Source: Spirochaeta africana DSM 8902
GTDB taxonomy: Bacteria > Spirochaetota > Spirochaetia > DSM-27196 > DSM-8902
Reading direction: 5' to 3'
Assembly (NCBI RefSeq): GCF_000242595.2
Contig: NC_017098.1
Location: 496,001-560,000 of the forward strand
Length of the DNA stretch: 64,000 nucleotides
Shown: one piece after another, positions 1-9,359 of the stretch
How positions within the stretch are numbered: position 1 is the first letter of the stretch
Layout: every line of letters starts with the position of its first letter
Translations under genes and position numbers: made by a program
Notes under the pieces: model-generated
What the model saw: only the letters and a program-made list of their open reading frames with translations
Database searches by the model: none
Told to the model about the DNA's origin: nothing

Positions 1-41
1 TGCTGGACAGGCTTGCGGCGGCGATCCGCAGCTATGGGTAG
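1..41 (+). CDS. possible 3' end of an upstream gene
   Basis: One forward frame is open from the window edge to a TAG at 39-41 and reads LDRLAAAIRSYG, which resembles the helical tail of a normal protein. It would be convergent with the LacI-type gene that ends at 76. Only 12 codons are visible, so no function can be given and the frame may be fortuitous. Confidence 0.3.
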   Translation, partial: LDRLAAAIRSYG

Positions 42-75
42 GGCTGGCTGGGGTCAGGCAGCGGAGGGCGCCCGG

Positions 76-1083
76 TCAACGATCAATTATACTCACCTCG
101 AAAAACACCTCGGTTTTGATGCGCGGGTCGTCCTCGGGCGACTCGATGTACTGGATGAGTTTCTCGACGGCGTAGGCACCGATCTCGGCGGTGGGCTGAC
201 TCACCACCGAGACGGGGTATTTCAGGTAATCGAGCCACTTGTTGTCGTCGTAGGTTATTACCTGAATGTCCTCGGGAATGCGGATGTGGGTTTCGTGCAG
301 GGCGCTGATGGTTTCGTAGCAGAGGTCGGATGTTGCGCAAATCAGGCCGTCGAAGTCGTGTTCGGTAATAAAGCGGGCAATGCGCGAGAATGAGTCTTCC
401 TTGTCGTAGTGCAGCTTGAGCACCTGGGGCTGATAGGCCGGGGTGGTTTCTACCACGCTGGCTTTGTAGCCGATGATCCGTTTGCGCACGGTGTAGACAT
501 GCTCGGAATATCCAATGAAGCCGATGCGGCTGCAGCCTTTGTTCTGCAGATGCCGATAGGCCATCACGCTGCTTTCAAAGTTGTTGATACCGACAAAGGT
601 GCGGTTGTGTTCGTCGTACTGCCGGTCCACCAGTACCACCGGGAGAGAGGTTTCACGCAGTTCACGAGGGAAGGTGCGGGAGTCGATCGGGGCGATAATC
701 ATGCCGGAAACATCGCGTTCCAGGATAGTATGGATGTTCTTCTCTTCTTTTTCCGGGTCCATTTCCGAGTCACACAACAGGATAGACAGGCCGTTCTCGG
801 AGGCAATGGTCTCGATGGCCTTTACCAGCGCCACGTAATAGTCTTCGCGGATGTCGGCCACGATAACACCGAGTATACCTTCGGCAGCGGCGGGGCGTTT
901 TCTGGTTTTTCTGGTGCTGTATTCCAGGCGATTCATGGCGTCCAATACCAGCGACCGGGTCTCGCTGTTCACGTGGCGGGTTTTATTTATGACATGCGAG
1001 ACGGTTGTAATGGACACGCCGGTTTCGTTGGCTATGTCCTGCATGGTCACGGATTTTTTTCGCGCAGTCTGCTTCTTGCTCAT
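76..1083 (-). CDS. LacI/GalR-family transcriptional regulator
   Basis: A 335-residue protein of normal LacI-family length. Residues about 13-60 form the N-terminal helix-turn-helix and hinge (MQDIANETGVSITTVSHVIN). A periplasmic-binding-protein-like sugar-sensing domain follows and runs to the end. The ATG at 1083 is chosen because AAGGTG sits just upstream and the HTH starts normally; an in-frame extension to 1230 would run through the divergent promoter. The gene is transcribed away from a sugar ABC operon that starts at 1233, so it is probably that operon's local ligand-responsive repressor. The ligand is unknown and is inferred to be a polyol or pentose from the neighbours. Confidence 0.9.
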   Translation of the reverse strand: MSKKQTARKKSVTMQDIANETGVSITTVSHVINKTRHVNSETRSLVLDAMNRLEYSTRKTRKRPAAAEGILGVIVADIREDYYVALVKAIETIASENGLSILLCDSEMDPEKEEKNIHTILERDVSGMIIAPIDSRTFPRELRETSLPVVLVDRQYDEHNRTFVGINNFESSVMAYRHLQNKGCSRIGFIGYSEHVYTVRKRIIGYKASVVETTPAYQPQVLKLHYDKEDSFSRIARFITEHDFDGLICATSDLCYETISALHETHIRIPEDIQVITYDDNKWLDYLKYPVSVVSQPTAEIGAYAVEKLIQYIESPEDDPRIKTEVFFEVSIIDR

Positions 1084-1151
1084 GGGTGCACCTTGCCAGC
1101 TGTTGGATGGTTTCAGTATATGGCGGGGAGCGCCCATCGTCAACGAATCCG

Positions 1152-1226
1152 TGCGCAAATCGATAAAAAAATAGCGTAAAATTTGCGCAAAAATTGCTTG
1201 ACGGGTGATATGTTCCGTGAGAGCAT
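1152..1226 (+). promoter_or_regulatory. putative LacI-type operator and promoter of the sugar ABC operon
   Basis: The divergent intergenic region holds a perfect 10-bp palindrome TTTGCGCAAA (1182-1191) in an AT-rich setting, with its CG centre typical of LacI-family operators. A partial copy TGCGCAAAT lies 32 bp upstream at 1152. A -35-like TTGACG (1198-1203) is followed 17 bp later by a weak GAGCAT (1221-1226) just before the ATG at 1233. The sites are seen; the link to the adjacent regulator is inferred. Confidence 0.5.
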
Positions 1227-1232
1227 ACAACT

Positions 1233-2765
1233 ATGACCGAAACACATATGGAAAAACAGGGTTCGGACTATCTGCTGGAGGTTCAGGGTATCTCCAAGTC
1301 GTTTCCCGGGGTCAAGGCGCTTGATTCGATTCATTTCCGGCTGCGGCCGGGAACGGTGCATGTTCTGTGCGGCGAGAACGGGGCGGGTAAATCCACCTTT
1401 CTCAAGATAATGAACGGGCTGCATCAGCCGGATCAGGGTGAGATACGGGTTCATGGCGAGGCGGTGCAGATACGCCATCCACTTCAGGCCAGGCGTCTGG
1501 GCATCGGGATGATTTTTCAGGAGCTGGACTATGTACCGAATTTTACGGTGGAACAGAGCCTGTTTCTGGGAGAGGAGCCCCGCAATGCGATTGGCGGGGT
1601 GAACTGGAAGCAGATTCGCCGTCGTACCGTGGAGCTGCTGCAGGCCGAGGGTTTGCCGTATAAACCGACCACTCGCCTGAAGGACCTGACGGTTTCTGAT
1701 ATCCAGATGCTGGAGATCCTGAAGGCGGTGTCCAGTGATACCCGCATCCTGCTTATGGATGAACCGACCTCGGCAATCACCGACAAAGAGATCGATATGC
1801 TGTTTGCCAAGATCCGTCAGCTGCGCGACAAGGGGGTCGGCATTGTCTATATCTCCCACAAGCTCGACGAGATTTTCCGGATTGCCGACGAGATTACGGT
1901 GTTTCGCGATGGGCAGCATGTGGGCAACGCCCCGGCAGCCGAGCTGGACAAGGATCGGGTGATTGCAATGATGGTCGGCCGGCGGCTGGAGAATATCTTC
2001 CCGGACAAGCCGTCGATAGAGCCGGGCGGGGTTGCGCTTGAGCTGCGCAACCTGAGCAGAGGACGGGTGTTCCAGGATGTTTCTCTACAGCTGCGAGCCG
2101 GTGAGGTTGTCGGTATGGCGGGGCTGGTGGGTGCCGGGCGAACCGAGATTGCGCGGGCGATTTTCGGGCTGGATCCCTACGACAGCGGCGAGGTGCTGGT
2201 GCATGATGTTGCGCCCCAACGAAGAAACGATGTGGCGGCGGCGATATCGAGCGGGGTTGCCATGTTGTCGGAAGACAGAAAGCGATACGGCCTGGTGCTG
2301 TCTCGCAGCGTAAAGGAAAACGCATCGCTGCTGGTGCTGCGAAAATACTTTGCCCGCTGGTGGAATAATGCCCGGGCCGAGAACCGGGATGTACGGGCGG
2401 TGTTCAAGACCTTGAATGTAAAGACATCCTCCCTGTCCACCATTGCCGGCACCCTGAGCGGCGGGAATCAGCAGAAGGTGGTGCTTACCAAATGGCTGCT
2501 GAAGGATCAGGATGTGGTAATCCTGGATGAACCTACCCGCGGTATCGACGTTGGTGCCAAGTACGAGATCTACAAAATTATCCTGGAGCTCGCCGCCAAG
2601 GGTAAGGCGGTGCTGGTTATCTCTTCCGAGCTGCCGGAGCTGATCGGTATATGTGATCGGCTGTATGTCGTGGCCAAGGGGCGGATTACCAAAGAGCTGA
2701 AGCGGGACGAGTTCAGTCAGGAGACAATCATGAAGTATGCAGCGCAAGGAGAGGCAGATGAATAA
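1233..2765 (+). CDS. sugar ABC transporter ATP-binding protein (RbsA/XylG/MglA type)
   Basis: A 510-residue cytoplasmic ATPase with two fused ABC domains, the layout of sugar importers of the CUT2 class. The first domain has Walker A GENGAGKST and Walker B ILLMDEPTS, with a degenerate signature. The second has a degenerate Walker A (GLVGAGRTE) but a clean LSGGNQQK signature and Walker B VVILDEPTRG. This asymmetry is normal for RbsA-like proteins. It overlaps the permease gene by 8 nt. No clear Shine-Dalgarno precedes the ATG at 1233; an in-frame ATG at 1248 is the alternative. The transported sugar cannot be read from this subunit. Confidence 0.93.
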   Translation: MTETHMEKQGSDYLLEVQGISKSFPGVKALDSIHFRLRPGTVHVLCGENGAGKSTFLKIMNGLHQPDQGEIRVHGEAVQIRHPLQARRLGIGMIFQELDYVPNFTVEQSLFLGEEPRNAIGGVNWKQIRRRTVELLQAEGLPYKPTTRLKDLTVSDIQMLEILKAVSSDTRILLMDEPTSAITDKEIDMLFAKIRQLRDKGVGIVYISHKLDEIFRIADEITVFRDGQHVGNAPAAELDKDRVIAMMVGRRLENIFPDKPSIEPGGVALELRNLSRGRVFQDVSLQLRAGEVVGMAGLVGAGRTEIARAIFGLDPYDSGEVLVHDVAPQRRNDVAAAISSGVAMLSEDRKRYGLVLSRSVKENASLLVLRKYFARWWNNARAENRDVRAVFKTLNVKTSSLSTIAGTLSGGNQQKVVLTKWLLKDQDVVILDEPTRGIDVGAKYEIYKIILELAAKGKAVLVISSELPELIGICDRLYVVAKGRITKELKRDEFSQETIMKYAAQGEADE

Positions 2766-3735
2766 GAAAATCGAACTTGGCGATGTATGGCAGGTTATCA
2801 AGTCCAGGTTCAGCATCTATCTGGTGCTGGCGGCAATGGTGGTTATCGCGACCATTATCAGTCCGGTGTTTCTTTCTACCCGGAATATTACCAATATCGC
2901 GCGCCAGATTTCTGTCATTACCATAATGGCTTTTGCCCAGACCCTGGTGATCCTGGCGGGCATGATCGATCTGTCGGTTGGCTCGGTAATGGCGCTGGCA
3001 GGGGTGCTGTCGGTGACCGCGTATGTGGCTACCGGCTCGCTGCTGACGGCGCTGGCGGTAGGGATAATCGTCGGGGTTCTGGCGGCGGTGGTGAACGGGT
3101 TCTTTGTAACCAGACTCAGTGTGCCGCCGTTTATTGCCACCCTGGGTATGCTTACCGCAGCCCGCGGGATTGCCCTGCTGTACACCGGCGGCCAGAACAT
3201 CTATCAGATCGGGGACTTCGTGGTGCTGGGCCAGGGCAGGGTGTTCGGCCTGCCGACCCCCATCTTCTTTATGATCGGGGTGGTGATCCTGGTGTGGTAT
3301 CTTCTGAATCATACCCGGCTTGGTCGCCATATCTATGCTATAGGCGGGAATGAAGAAGCAGCGCGTGCTTCGGGGATCAAGATCGGCAAGGTAAAGATGC
3401 TGACATTCATGATAGCCGGTGCACTGGTCGGTCTGAGCGGGGTGCTGTTTATGTCCCGGGTAAATGCGGGACTGCCAAATGCCGGTATCGGAGCCGAGCT
3501 GGATACCATCTCGATCGCGGTAATCGGCGGGACCAGCATTACCGGCGGGGTTGGTACTGCCGGCGGGACGCTGGCCGGTGCCTTTATTATCGGAATTCTG
3601 AACAACATCATGAACCTGATGGGGGTGCAGTCGTACATCCAGTCGGTCATACGCGGGCTGATTATCGTTCTGGCGGTGGCCTATGACACCCGAGCCAGAA
3701 CACGACGCAAGGTACAGAAAGCAAAAAAAGATTGA
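2758..3735 (+). CDS. sugar ABC transporter permease (RbsC type)
   Basis: A 325-residue polytopic inner-membrane protein of the BPD_transp_2 family, the membrane channel for the ATPase encoded just upstream. It has many hydrophobic segments and the family's cytoplasmic loop ARASGIKIGKVK, with the conserved C-terminal stretch around SITGGVGTAGGTLAGA. The ATG at 2758 is preceded by AAGGAG at 2747-2752. It overlaps the end of the ATPase gene, which implies translational coupling. The gene order ATPase, permease, binding protein puts the receptor last, unlike rbs or mgl of enterobacteria. Confidence 0.92.
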   Translation: MNKKIELGDVWQVIKSRFSIYLVLAAMVVIATIISPVFLSTRNITNIARQISVITIMAFAQTLVILAGMIDLSVGSVMALAGVLSVTAYVATGSLLTALAVGIIVGVLAAVVNGFFVTRLSVPPFIATLGMLTAARGIALLYTGGQNIYQIGDFVVLGQGRVFGLPTPIFFMIGVVILVWYLLNHTRLGRHIYAIGGNEEAARASGIKIGKVKMLTFMIAGALVGLSGVLFMSRVNAGLPNAGIGAELDTISIAVIGGTSITGGVGTAGGTLAGAFIIGILNNIMNLMGVQSYIQSVIRGLIIVLAVAYDTRARTRRKVQKAKKD

Positions 3736-3820
3736 AAAGGAGGTGCACGGGGCTGAGTGATGGAGTGCAGGAATGGTCGCACATGACCATTGTCGTCGGA
3801 AACGAATTCAGGAGAGAAGT

Positions 3821-4804
3821 ATGAGGAAGTTACTGATTATCGGGTTGAGTGTAGTAATGATGCTGGCGCTGACCGGAACCGTGTTTGCCCGCGGTCAGGT
3901 CGAGGATGGCGATATGCGGATCGCCTACATCGCGCGTGCGCAGGGTGACTCGTTTGCCGCCTGGTTGGCCAATGCGGTAGTCGAAGAGGTGGAGACCTAC
4001 GATGGGGTGTCAGTTACGGTGTTCGATGGACAGAGCCGCAACGAACTGATTGCCGATCACATCGAGAATGCTATTGTGAACCAGTTTGATCTTATCCTGC
4101 TGCAGCCCCTGGACTCGGTTGCCCAGGTGGCCCCGGTTCGCGAGGCTATTGCGGCTGGTCTGCATGTGGTAACCGTTAACAACATGATCAACGATCCGAC
4201 CGTACCGGCTATCGATGCCGATCCGATCGAGCAGGCTGCCGGTAATGCAGAACTGGCAGTAACCCAGGTTCCCCAGAATGCCAATGTAGTAGTGCTGATG
4301 GGACCCAGCGGCAATATGCACTCGGATCAGCGCCGCGTCGGGTGGCAGCAGTACTTCTTTGACGAGCGCCCCGATGTAACCATTCTGGATGAGCAGATCG
4401 CGCACTGGAACAAGGAAGAGGCCATGGCCATTATGGAGGACTGGATCCAGACCTATCCGCAGATTGATGCGGTTATCTCCATGAACGACAACATGGCTGC
4501 CGGAGCGATCGAGGCTCTGATCGATGCACAGGGCGAAGAAAACCTGCCGTATGTGTACGGGGTCGACGGCACTGCCGAGGCCGCGCTGCTTATTCGCGAT
4601 GGTCTGATGACCTCGACCACCCTGCAGAGTGCCTACGAACTGGCCGAGGTTTCGGTTCAGCTGAGCTATGACATTCTGACCGGCGCCGTGCAGGTGGACT
4701 ATCAGACAGATCGTGAGCCGGTGATGATTGGTGCACCCCTGATAATCCAGGACAACGCTGAGGAATTCATCGAAATGCATCGCCGGGCAGGAAACCTGCG
4801 ATAG
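3821..4804 (+). CDS. periplasmic sugar-binding protein of the ABC importer
   Basis: A 327-residue secreted receptor of the Peripla_BP_4 (ribose/galactose-binding) family. The signal peptide covers about residues 1-22 and ends TVFA before RG, with no lipobox cysteine, so the protein is soluble rather than a lipoprotein. The mature part starts with the family strand MRIAYIARAQGDSFAAW and has the late ligand-side motif YVYGVDGTAEAA. AGGAGAG precedes the ATG at 3821. It delivers the substrate to the preceding permease. The substrate is probably a polyol or pentose, given the dehydrogenase and kinase that follow. Confidence 0.9.
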   Translation: MRKLLIIGLSVVMMLALTGTVFARGQVEDGDMRIAYIARAQGDSFAAWLANAVVEEVETYDGVSVTVFDGQSRNELIADHIENAIVNQFDLILLQPLDSVAQVAPVREAIAAGLHVVTVNNMINDPTVPAIDADPIEQAAGNAELAVTQVPQNANVVVLMGPSGNMHSDQRRVGWQQYFFDERPDVTILDEQIAHWNKEEAMAIMEDWIQTYPQIDAVISMNDNMAAGAIEALIDAQGEENLPYVYGVDGTAEAALLIRDGLMTSTTLQSAYELAEVSVQLSYDILTGAVQVDYQTDREPVMIGAPLIIQDNAEEFIEMHRRAGNLR

Positions 4805-4835
4805 AGTTTGCGCTGATCGGCGCGAGCGAACCGTT

Positions 4836-4860
4836 TCTGCGGGGGCTGGGCCCCCGCAGA
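4836..4860 (+). terminator. strong hairpin after the binding-protein gene
   Basis: An 11-bp perfect stem (TCTGCGGGGGC paired with its complement) with a 3-nt loop lies 31 nt after the binding-protein stop codon. It is followed by TTTCACTTT rather than a pure U tract. It could be a leaky terminator or an mRNA-stabilising stem that keeps the binding protein more abundant than the downstream enzymes. Confidence 0.55.
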
Positions 4861-4891
4861 TTTCACTTTACAAAAAAGAGGGGTGTACACC

Positions 4892-5908
4892 GTGGAAGCA
4901 TTAGTACTGGAGAAAGTCAACCAGATCGCGATTCGGGATATCGTGATAGATGAGACCCTGGGGCCGAGGGATGTCCGGGTAAAGCCGGTGTGCATCGGTA
5001 TCTGCGGGAGTGATGTGCATTACTACCTGCATGGGAGAATCGGCGATTTTGTGGTGAAGGAGCCGATGGTACTGGGACACGAAGCCAGCGGGATTGTAAC
5101 CGAGATCGGTGCCGAGGTAACCGATCTGAAGGTGGGGGACCGTGTCTGCATGGAACCGGGAATCCCCGACCATAACAGCGAGGAGTACAAGCTGGGAATC
5201 TACAACCTGGATCCGGCGGTACGATTCTGGGCGACCCCGCCAATCCATGGCTGCATGCGCGAGAGCGTGGTGCATCCGGCCCAGTTTACCTTTCGCCTGC
5301 CCGACAATGTCTCGTTTGCCGAGGGGGCTCTGGTAGAGCCGGTGGCGATCGGGGTACAGGCAGCCAAAAAGGCACAGATTCAGCCCGGGGATTCTGCCCT
5401 GGTGCTGGGCGCCGGTACGATCGGGATTGTTACCGCGATGGCCGCCGCTGCGTCGGGGTGCAGCAATGTGTATATAACCGATATCAGCGCCGAGAAGCTG
5501 GATCTGGTGCGGGAGCGATTCGGTGATCGCTTTACCACGGTTGCGCATGCACAGGTGGGTGAGCTGCATGATGCCGTCGATATTGTGTTCGAGGCCAGCG
5601 GTGCTGCAGCAGCAGTGCTGGCCATGGCCAGGTATGCCCGCCCGGGCGGCCGGATTGTACTGATCGGCATGACGCAGGATCCGGTGCCGGTGGACATCGT
5701 GGGGATAGAGGTAAAAGAGCTCACCATGTACTCCATCTTCCGTTATGCCCATGTCTTTGATCGCACCCTGCAGTTTATTTCGTCGGGGAAAATCGATGTA
5801 CAGCCGCTGGTAACCCACACCTATCCGTTCAGCGAGTCGGTAGCAGCCTATGATTTTGCGGCATCCATGCCGAGCGATGCCATCAAGGTTATGATAGAAA
5901 AGGAATAG
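4892..5908 (+). CDS. zinc-type polyol (xylitol/sorbitol-like) dehydrogenase
   Basis: A medium-chain dehydrogenase of about 338 residues that should oxidise a polyol to a ketose with NAD(P). It has the catalytic-zinc motifs CGSDVHYY and GHEASG and the Rossmann motif GAGTIG. The usual four structural-zinc cysteines, expected between VCMEPG and YNLDP, are all replaced, so the structural zinc lobe is lost. The GTG at 4892 is chosen because AGAGGGG precedes it; GTG 4883 is possible. It sits between the importer genes and the kinase gene, which fits a route polyol to ketose to ketose phosphate. Exact substrate unknown. Confidence 0.85.
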   Translation: MEALVLEKVNQIAIRDIVIDETLGPRDVRVKPVCIGICGSDVHYYLHGRIGDFVVKEPMVLGHEASGIVTEIGAEVTDLKVGDRVCMEPGIPDHNSEEYKLGIYNLDPAVRFWATPPIHGCMRESVVHPAQFTFRLPDNVSFAEGALVEPVAIGVQAAKKAQIQPGDSALVLGAGTIGIVTAMAAAASGCSNVYITDISAEKLDLVRERFGDRFTTVAHAQVGELHDAVDIVFEASGAAAAVLAMARYARPGGRIVLIGMTQDPVPVDIVGIEVKELTMYSIFRYAHVFDRTLQFISSGKIDVQPLVTHTYPFSESVAAYDFAASMPSDAIKVMIEKE

Positions 5909-5911
5909 GCG

Positions 5912-7756
5912 ATGAGGCAGCACTACACACTGGGAATTGATGTCAGCACGCAGAGTATCTCTGCGGTTGTGCTGGATGTACAGACTGCAGAGCTGATCCA
6001 CAGCATCAGTCTGTCCTATCGGGATGATCCGCGACTGAATCGCTTCGGAATAGAGTATGACAGCTTGCTGGTGCCACCCCGGGAACCCGGCGAGGCCGAT
6101 CAGCCCCCGTTGATGTTCCTGGCCGGGCTGGATTCCCTCTTTGCCGACCTGGCGGCAGCCGGTGCCCCGCTGGGCTCCCTGGCAGGTATCGCCGTGAGTG
6201 CCCAGCAGCATGGCCATGTGTATCTGCGCGACACGGCCGGCACGGCGATCGCCGGTCTGCGGGATGCCGGCAGTGAAGTTGAAGCTGGCAGCGCCGGTGG
6301 GGCTGGCGGTGCTGATGGGGCCGGGGATGCCCGGCAGGCCGGTGGTGCTGGGGATGCCGGTGGGGCCGAGGCTGCTGGTGGTGCCGAGGATGCCCGGCAG
6401 GCCGGTGGTGCTGGGGATGCTGGTGGTGCCGAGGATGCTGGTGGTGCCGAGGATGCTGGTGGTGCCGAGGATGCCCGGCAGGCCGGCAGCGCTGCTCAGG
6501 CCGGGCTGGCCGGACGGTGTGCGACGATCTTTGCCTACGGCACCGCCCCGATCTGGCAGTCGGCGAATACCGGCATCGAGGCGGAGCATATTCGCCGCTG
6601 TGTCGGCGGTCGAGAGACGGTTATCCGGGTGTCCGGCTCGGACAGTCCTTTGCGATTTACCGGGGCGGTGGTGCGCCGGGTGGCGGCACGGTTTCCGGAG
6701 GTATATGCCGCCACCAGCAGAATCTCGCTGTTAAGCAGTTTCCTGTCAGGGGTGCTGAGCGGCAACCCCGATGTCCCCATAGACTGGGGCAATGGTTCGG
6801 GCATGTCGTTGATGGATTACCGTGGCAGAACCTGGTCCCGGCACCTTGCGGCTGCAGTTGCCGACGGGCTTCCGGGTGGTGCTGACGGCTTGCTGGCGCG
6901 GCTGCCGGGGCTCGATTCCCCGCTGGCGATTGCCGGGTCAATCGCCGGATATTTTGTACGTCGGTACGGGGTAAACCCCGCATGCCTGGTAACGATCGGT
7001 TCCGGCGACAACCCGCAGTCCAAGGTGGTAACCACGCAGGATCTGTTGTCGCTGGGCAGCAGTTTTGTGTACATGGTGGATACTGCGGAGCCCCTGGTAG
7101 ATCTGCAGGGCTATGCCAACAGCATGTACGATGGCGCCGGTCGTCCGTTTGTGTTTGCCTGCCGCACCAATGGCGCCATGGTCTGGGATCGTGTCCGGGA
7201 GATCTTTGGCGCTGACTACGCCGCGGCCGATGCTGCATTGGCGCAGAGCCCGGTCGGCTCGGTGCTGCAGTTGTGGCAGCCGCGGGCCGAGAGCTATCCG
7301 GCATCGCCGGTAATCCCGAACAGCGCGATCGAGTCCGGGCAGGGCGATCTGGCGGCCCTCTACCCGGCGATTGTGGACAGTACCCTGGCAATTGTCCGGC
7401 ACTACGCCCGCGGTTTCGAGGGTGGAGACAAGACCGGAGAGCCCCTGGCGGTCACCGGCGGCCCCAGCCGCAGCCGGGAGATTCTGCGGCGTGTCGCGGC
7501 AATCTGGAACCGTCCGGTGTATACGGTGGGCGATGCCGGTGCTGCTGTTGGCAGCGCCCTGTCTGCCTGGCAGGCAGTTTGCCAGACAGATGGCAGCGAC
7601 GCCGGGCTTGAGCGGCTGCGCACTGTCCTGTCGAATCCCGGTGACCTGCTGCAGCCTGAGCCGGAAGCGGCCGACCGAATGGCTGCCGACAGCACCTACA
7701 TCCAGCAGCTGGAAAAGCAGCTGTCGCTGTGGCTCATGAACGGCGGTGATCGCTAG
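5912..7756 (+). CDS. FGGY-family carbohydrate kinase with a repeat insertion
   Basis: A 614-residue cytoplasmic sugar kinase of the xylulokinase/ribulokinase superfamily, longer than the usual 480-540. The N-terminal ATPase core starts YTLGIDVSTQS. The region around WGNGSGMSLMD holds the likely catalytic aspartate, and the C-terminal ATP-binding motif is VTGGPSRSREI. Residues about 112-198 are an inserted Gly/Ala/Asp-rich repeat tract, probably a surface loop. It starts 3 nt after the dehydrogenase stop. It probably phosphorylates the ketose that enzyme makes; D-xylulose or ribulose are the best guesses by family. Confidence 0.85.
   Translation: MRQHYTLGIDVSTQSISAVVLDVQTAELIHSISLSYRDDPRLNRFGIEYDSLLVPPREPGEADQPPLMFLAGLDSLFADLAAAGAPLGSLAGIAVSAQQHGHVYLRDTAGTAIAGLRDAGSEVEAGSAGGAGGADGAGDARQAGGAGDAGGAEAAGGAEDARQAGGAGDAGGAEDAGGAEDAGGAEDARQAGSAAQAGLAGRCATIFAYGTAPIWQSANTGIEAEHIRRCVGGRETVIRVSGSDSPLRFTGAVVRRVAARFPEVYAATSRISLLSSFLSGVLSGNPDVPIDWGNGSGMSLMDYRGRTWSRHLAAAVADGLPGGADGLLARLPGLDSPLAIAGSIAGYFVRRYGVNPACLVTIGSGDNPQSKVVTTQDLLSLGSSFVYMVDTAEPLVDLQGYANSMYDGAGRPFVFACRTNGAMVWDRVREIFGADYAAADAALAQSPVGSVLQLWQPRAESYPASPVIPNSAIESGQGDLAALYPAIVDSTLAIVRHYARGFEGGDKTGEPLAVTGGPSRSREILRRVAAIWNRPVYTVGDAGAAVGSALSAWQAVCQTDGSDAGLERLRTVLSNPGDLLQPEPEAADRMAADSTYIQQLEKQLSLWLMNGGDR
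6280..6505 (+). repeat. in-frame tandem repeats inside the FGGY kinase gene
   Basis: A run of imperfect tandem repeats encodes GGAEDA and GDARQAGGA-type units. The cleanest part is three consecutive 18-bp copies of GGTGGTGCCGAGGATGCT at 6422-6475. All units are multiples of 3, so changes in copy number would keep the reading frame. The flanking sequence on both sides is conserved kinase. Confidence 0.9.
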
Positions 7757-7787
7757 GACCACACTTTGACTGCCGGGTGCAGTAACT

Positions 7788-9294
7788 CTACGTCCGGAAG
7801 CGTGCGATGGTGTCGGTGAGCTGGGTGGCCTGGGCAGAGAGTTCCTCGGCCATCGATGCCATCTGTTCGGCGGCGGCGGCGTTGTTCTGGATGCTGCTGT
7901 CGAGCTGGGATACCGAGGCGCGGATCTGGCTGGTGCCGCTTTGCTGTTCCTGCATGCTGCGGCTGATGGTTTGCACCAGTTCGGAGGTGCGCTGGATCGC
8001 GGGGACGATGCTGTCGAACAGTTGGCCGGTTTCCTCGGCTACCTTCATGCTGGCGCTGGACATTTCGCTGATCTCCTCGGCAGCGGTCTGGCTGCGTTCG
8101 GCGAGTTTGCGCACCTCGGCGGCGACAACCGCGAAGCCTTTGCCGCTTTCGCCGGCACGAGCTGCTTCAACTGCGGCATTCAGGGCGAGCAGGTTGGTGT
8201 TGCGGGCAATCTCCTGAATAATCTCGATGCGCTCCACGATATCCTTCATGGACTGGACGGTGGAGCGTACCGATTCCCCGCCGCGTTCGGCCTGGGCTGC
8301 GGCATCCCGGGCGGTTTTATCGGTCTGGGTTGCGTTGTCGGCGGCTTCCATTTCCTCGATCGATGCCGAGACCTCCTCCACTGCGGATGCCTGCTGGGCG
8401 CTGTCGTCAGAGAGCTGCTGAACGGTGGTTGAGAGCTCGTCGCTGCCAGCGTTGACCTGGCTGGCAATGGTGTGTACCTCGGCAATTGTCCCGCCCATGG
8501 CCTGAACGGTGCGGTCGACTGCCTGCAGCAGGCGGCCGGTTTCGTCGCTGCGGTCGGTGTGGGCCGAGATCCGCAGGTTGCCGTCGGCCATCTCGGCCAT
8601 AATCCCGACTACCTGCTGCAGCGGCCGGAAGGCGCGCTGGATGATGAAAAACAGGGTCAGCAGGGCACCGGCGGCCAGCAGCAGTGAGATGCCGATAGCA
8701 ACCTGCAGGGCGCGGGCCAGCTCGGTGGTCATCTGGCTGCGGTCGGTCATTGCCAGGATGTGGCCGATCTCCTGCCCGGAGAAGTCGCGCAGGGGTATGC
8801 GGTGCAGATACCATTCGTGATCTTCGGTGGTGCTGCGCATGTCAGCCGGGTCGTGATCCCGGGCGGCGGTTGGCCTGGACCACTGTGGCGCGGAAGCCGG
8901 ACAGGTCGTCGCCGTAGACATCCGGCAGGTGCATACGCAGAAAACTCTCTGCCGGCGGGCGATGGAACTGAAACTGGGCGATCCCGTAGTCATCCTCCAG
9001 GACCTGGTTAAAGCCCTGCAGATTCTGATAGAGCTGCTGGCGTTCATCGGCTGCAAACAGCTCGATCAGTTCATCGTTCATAGTAAGGGCGTGCAGGGCC
9101 ATCGACAGGGCATCCAGCTCTGCCTGCAGCGAGGTTTCCCAGCTCTCCTCGAGCTGGGTGAATAGCTGCTGATTGGCGGCAGCCAGCTGCTGCCGGTTCT
9201 CGCGCAGCTGCTGCAGCAGCTGGAACCCGGAGATCAGCAGCACGGCTGCTGTCACCACAATCAATACCCGACCCCGCAGACCTATCGTTCTCAT
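7788..9294 (-). pseudogene. methyl-accepting chemotaxis protein, frameshifted with internal deletion
   Basis: The N-terminal part (start ATG at 9294) has a transmembrane helix and the start of a sensor domain containing [15 protein letters not shown]. It reads into a stop near 8837. A second frame carries the rest: the end of the sensor ([21 protein letters not shown]), a second membrane helix, HAMP and the full signalling hairpin with [18 protein letters not shown]. The frames cross near 8860-8885. Compared with the sensor of the diguanylate cyclase at 30703, about 115 residues in the middle of the sensor are also missing. Both lesions point to a decaying gene. A sequencing error could explain the frameshift but not the deletion. 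Confidence 0.8.
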
Positions 9295-9359
9295 ACTCTG
9301 AAGCCTAATCGAGCCATCCGCTGAATGCAATGCGGCGACCGATGCTCTATTCGCTGCTA

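Noticed and set aside
6280-6505. CRISPR-like array in the kinase gene
   Set aside because: The units are adjacent in-frame coding repeats without spacers.
4901-6589. Long minus-strand frame opposite the dehydrogenase and kinase
   Set aside because: Its low-complexity start is just the reverse of the kinase repeats and no motif is present; the plus-strand genes explain the region.
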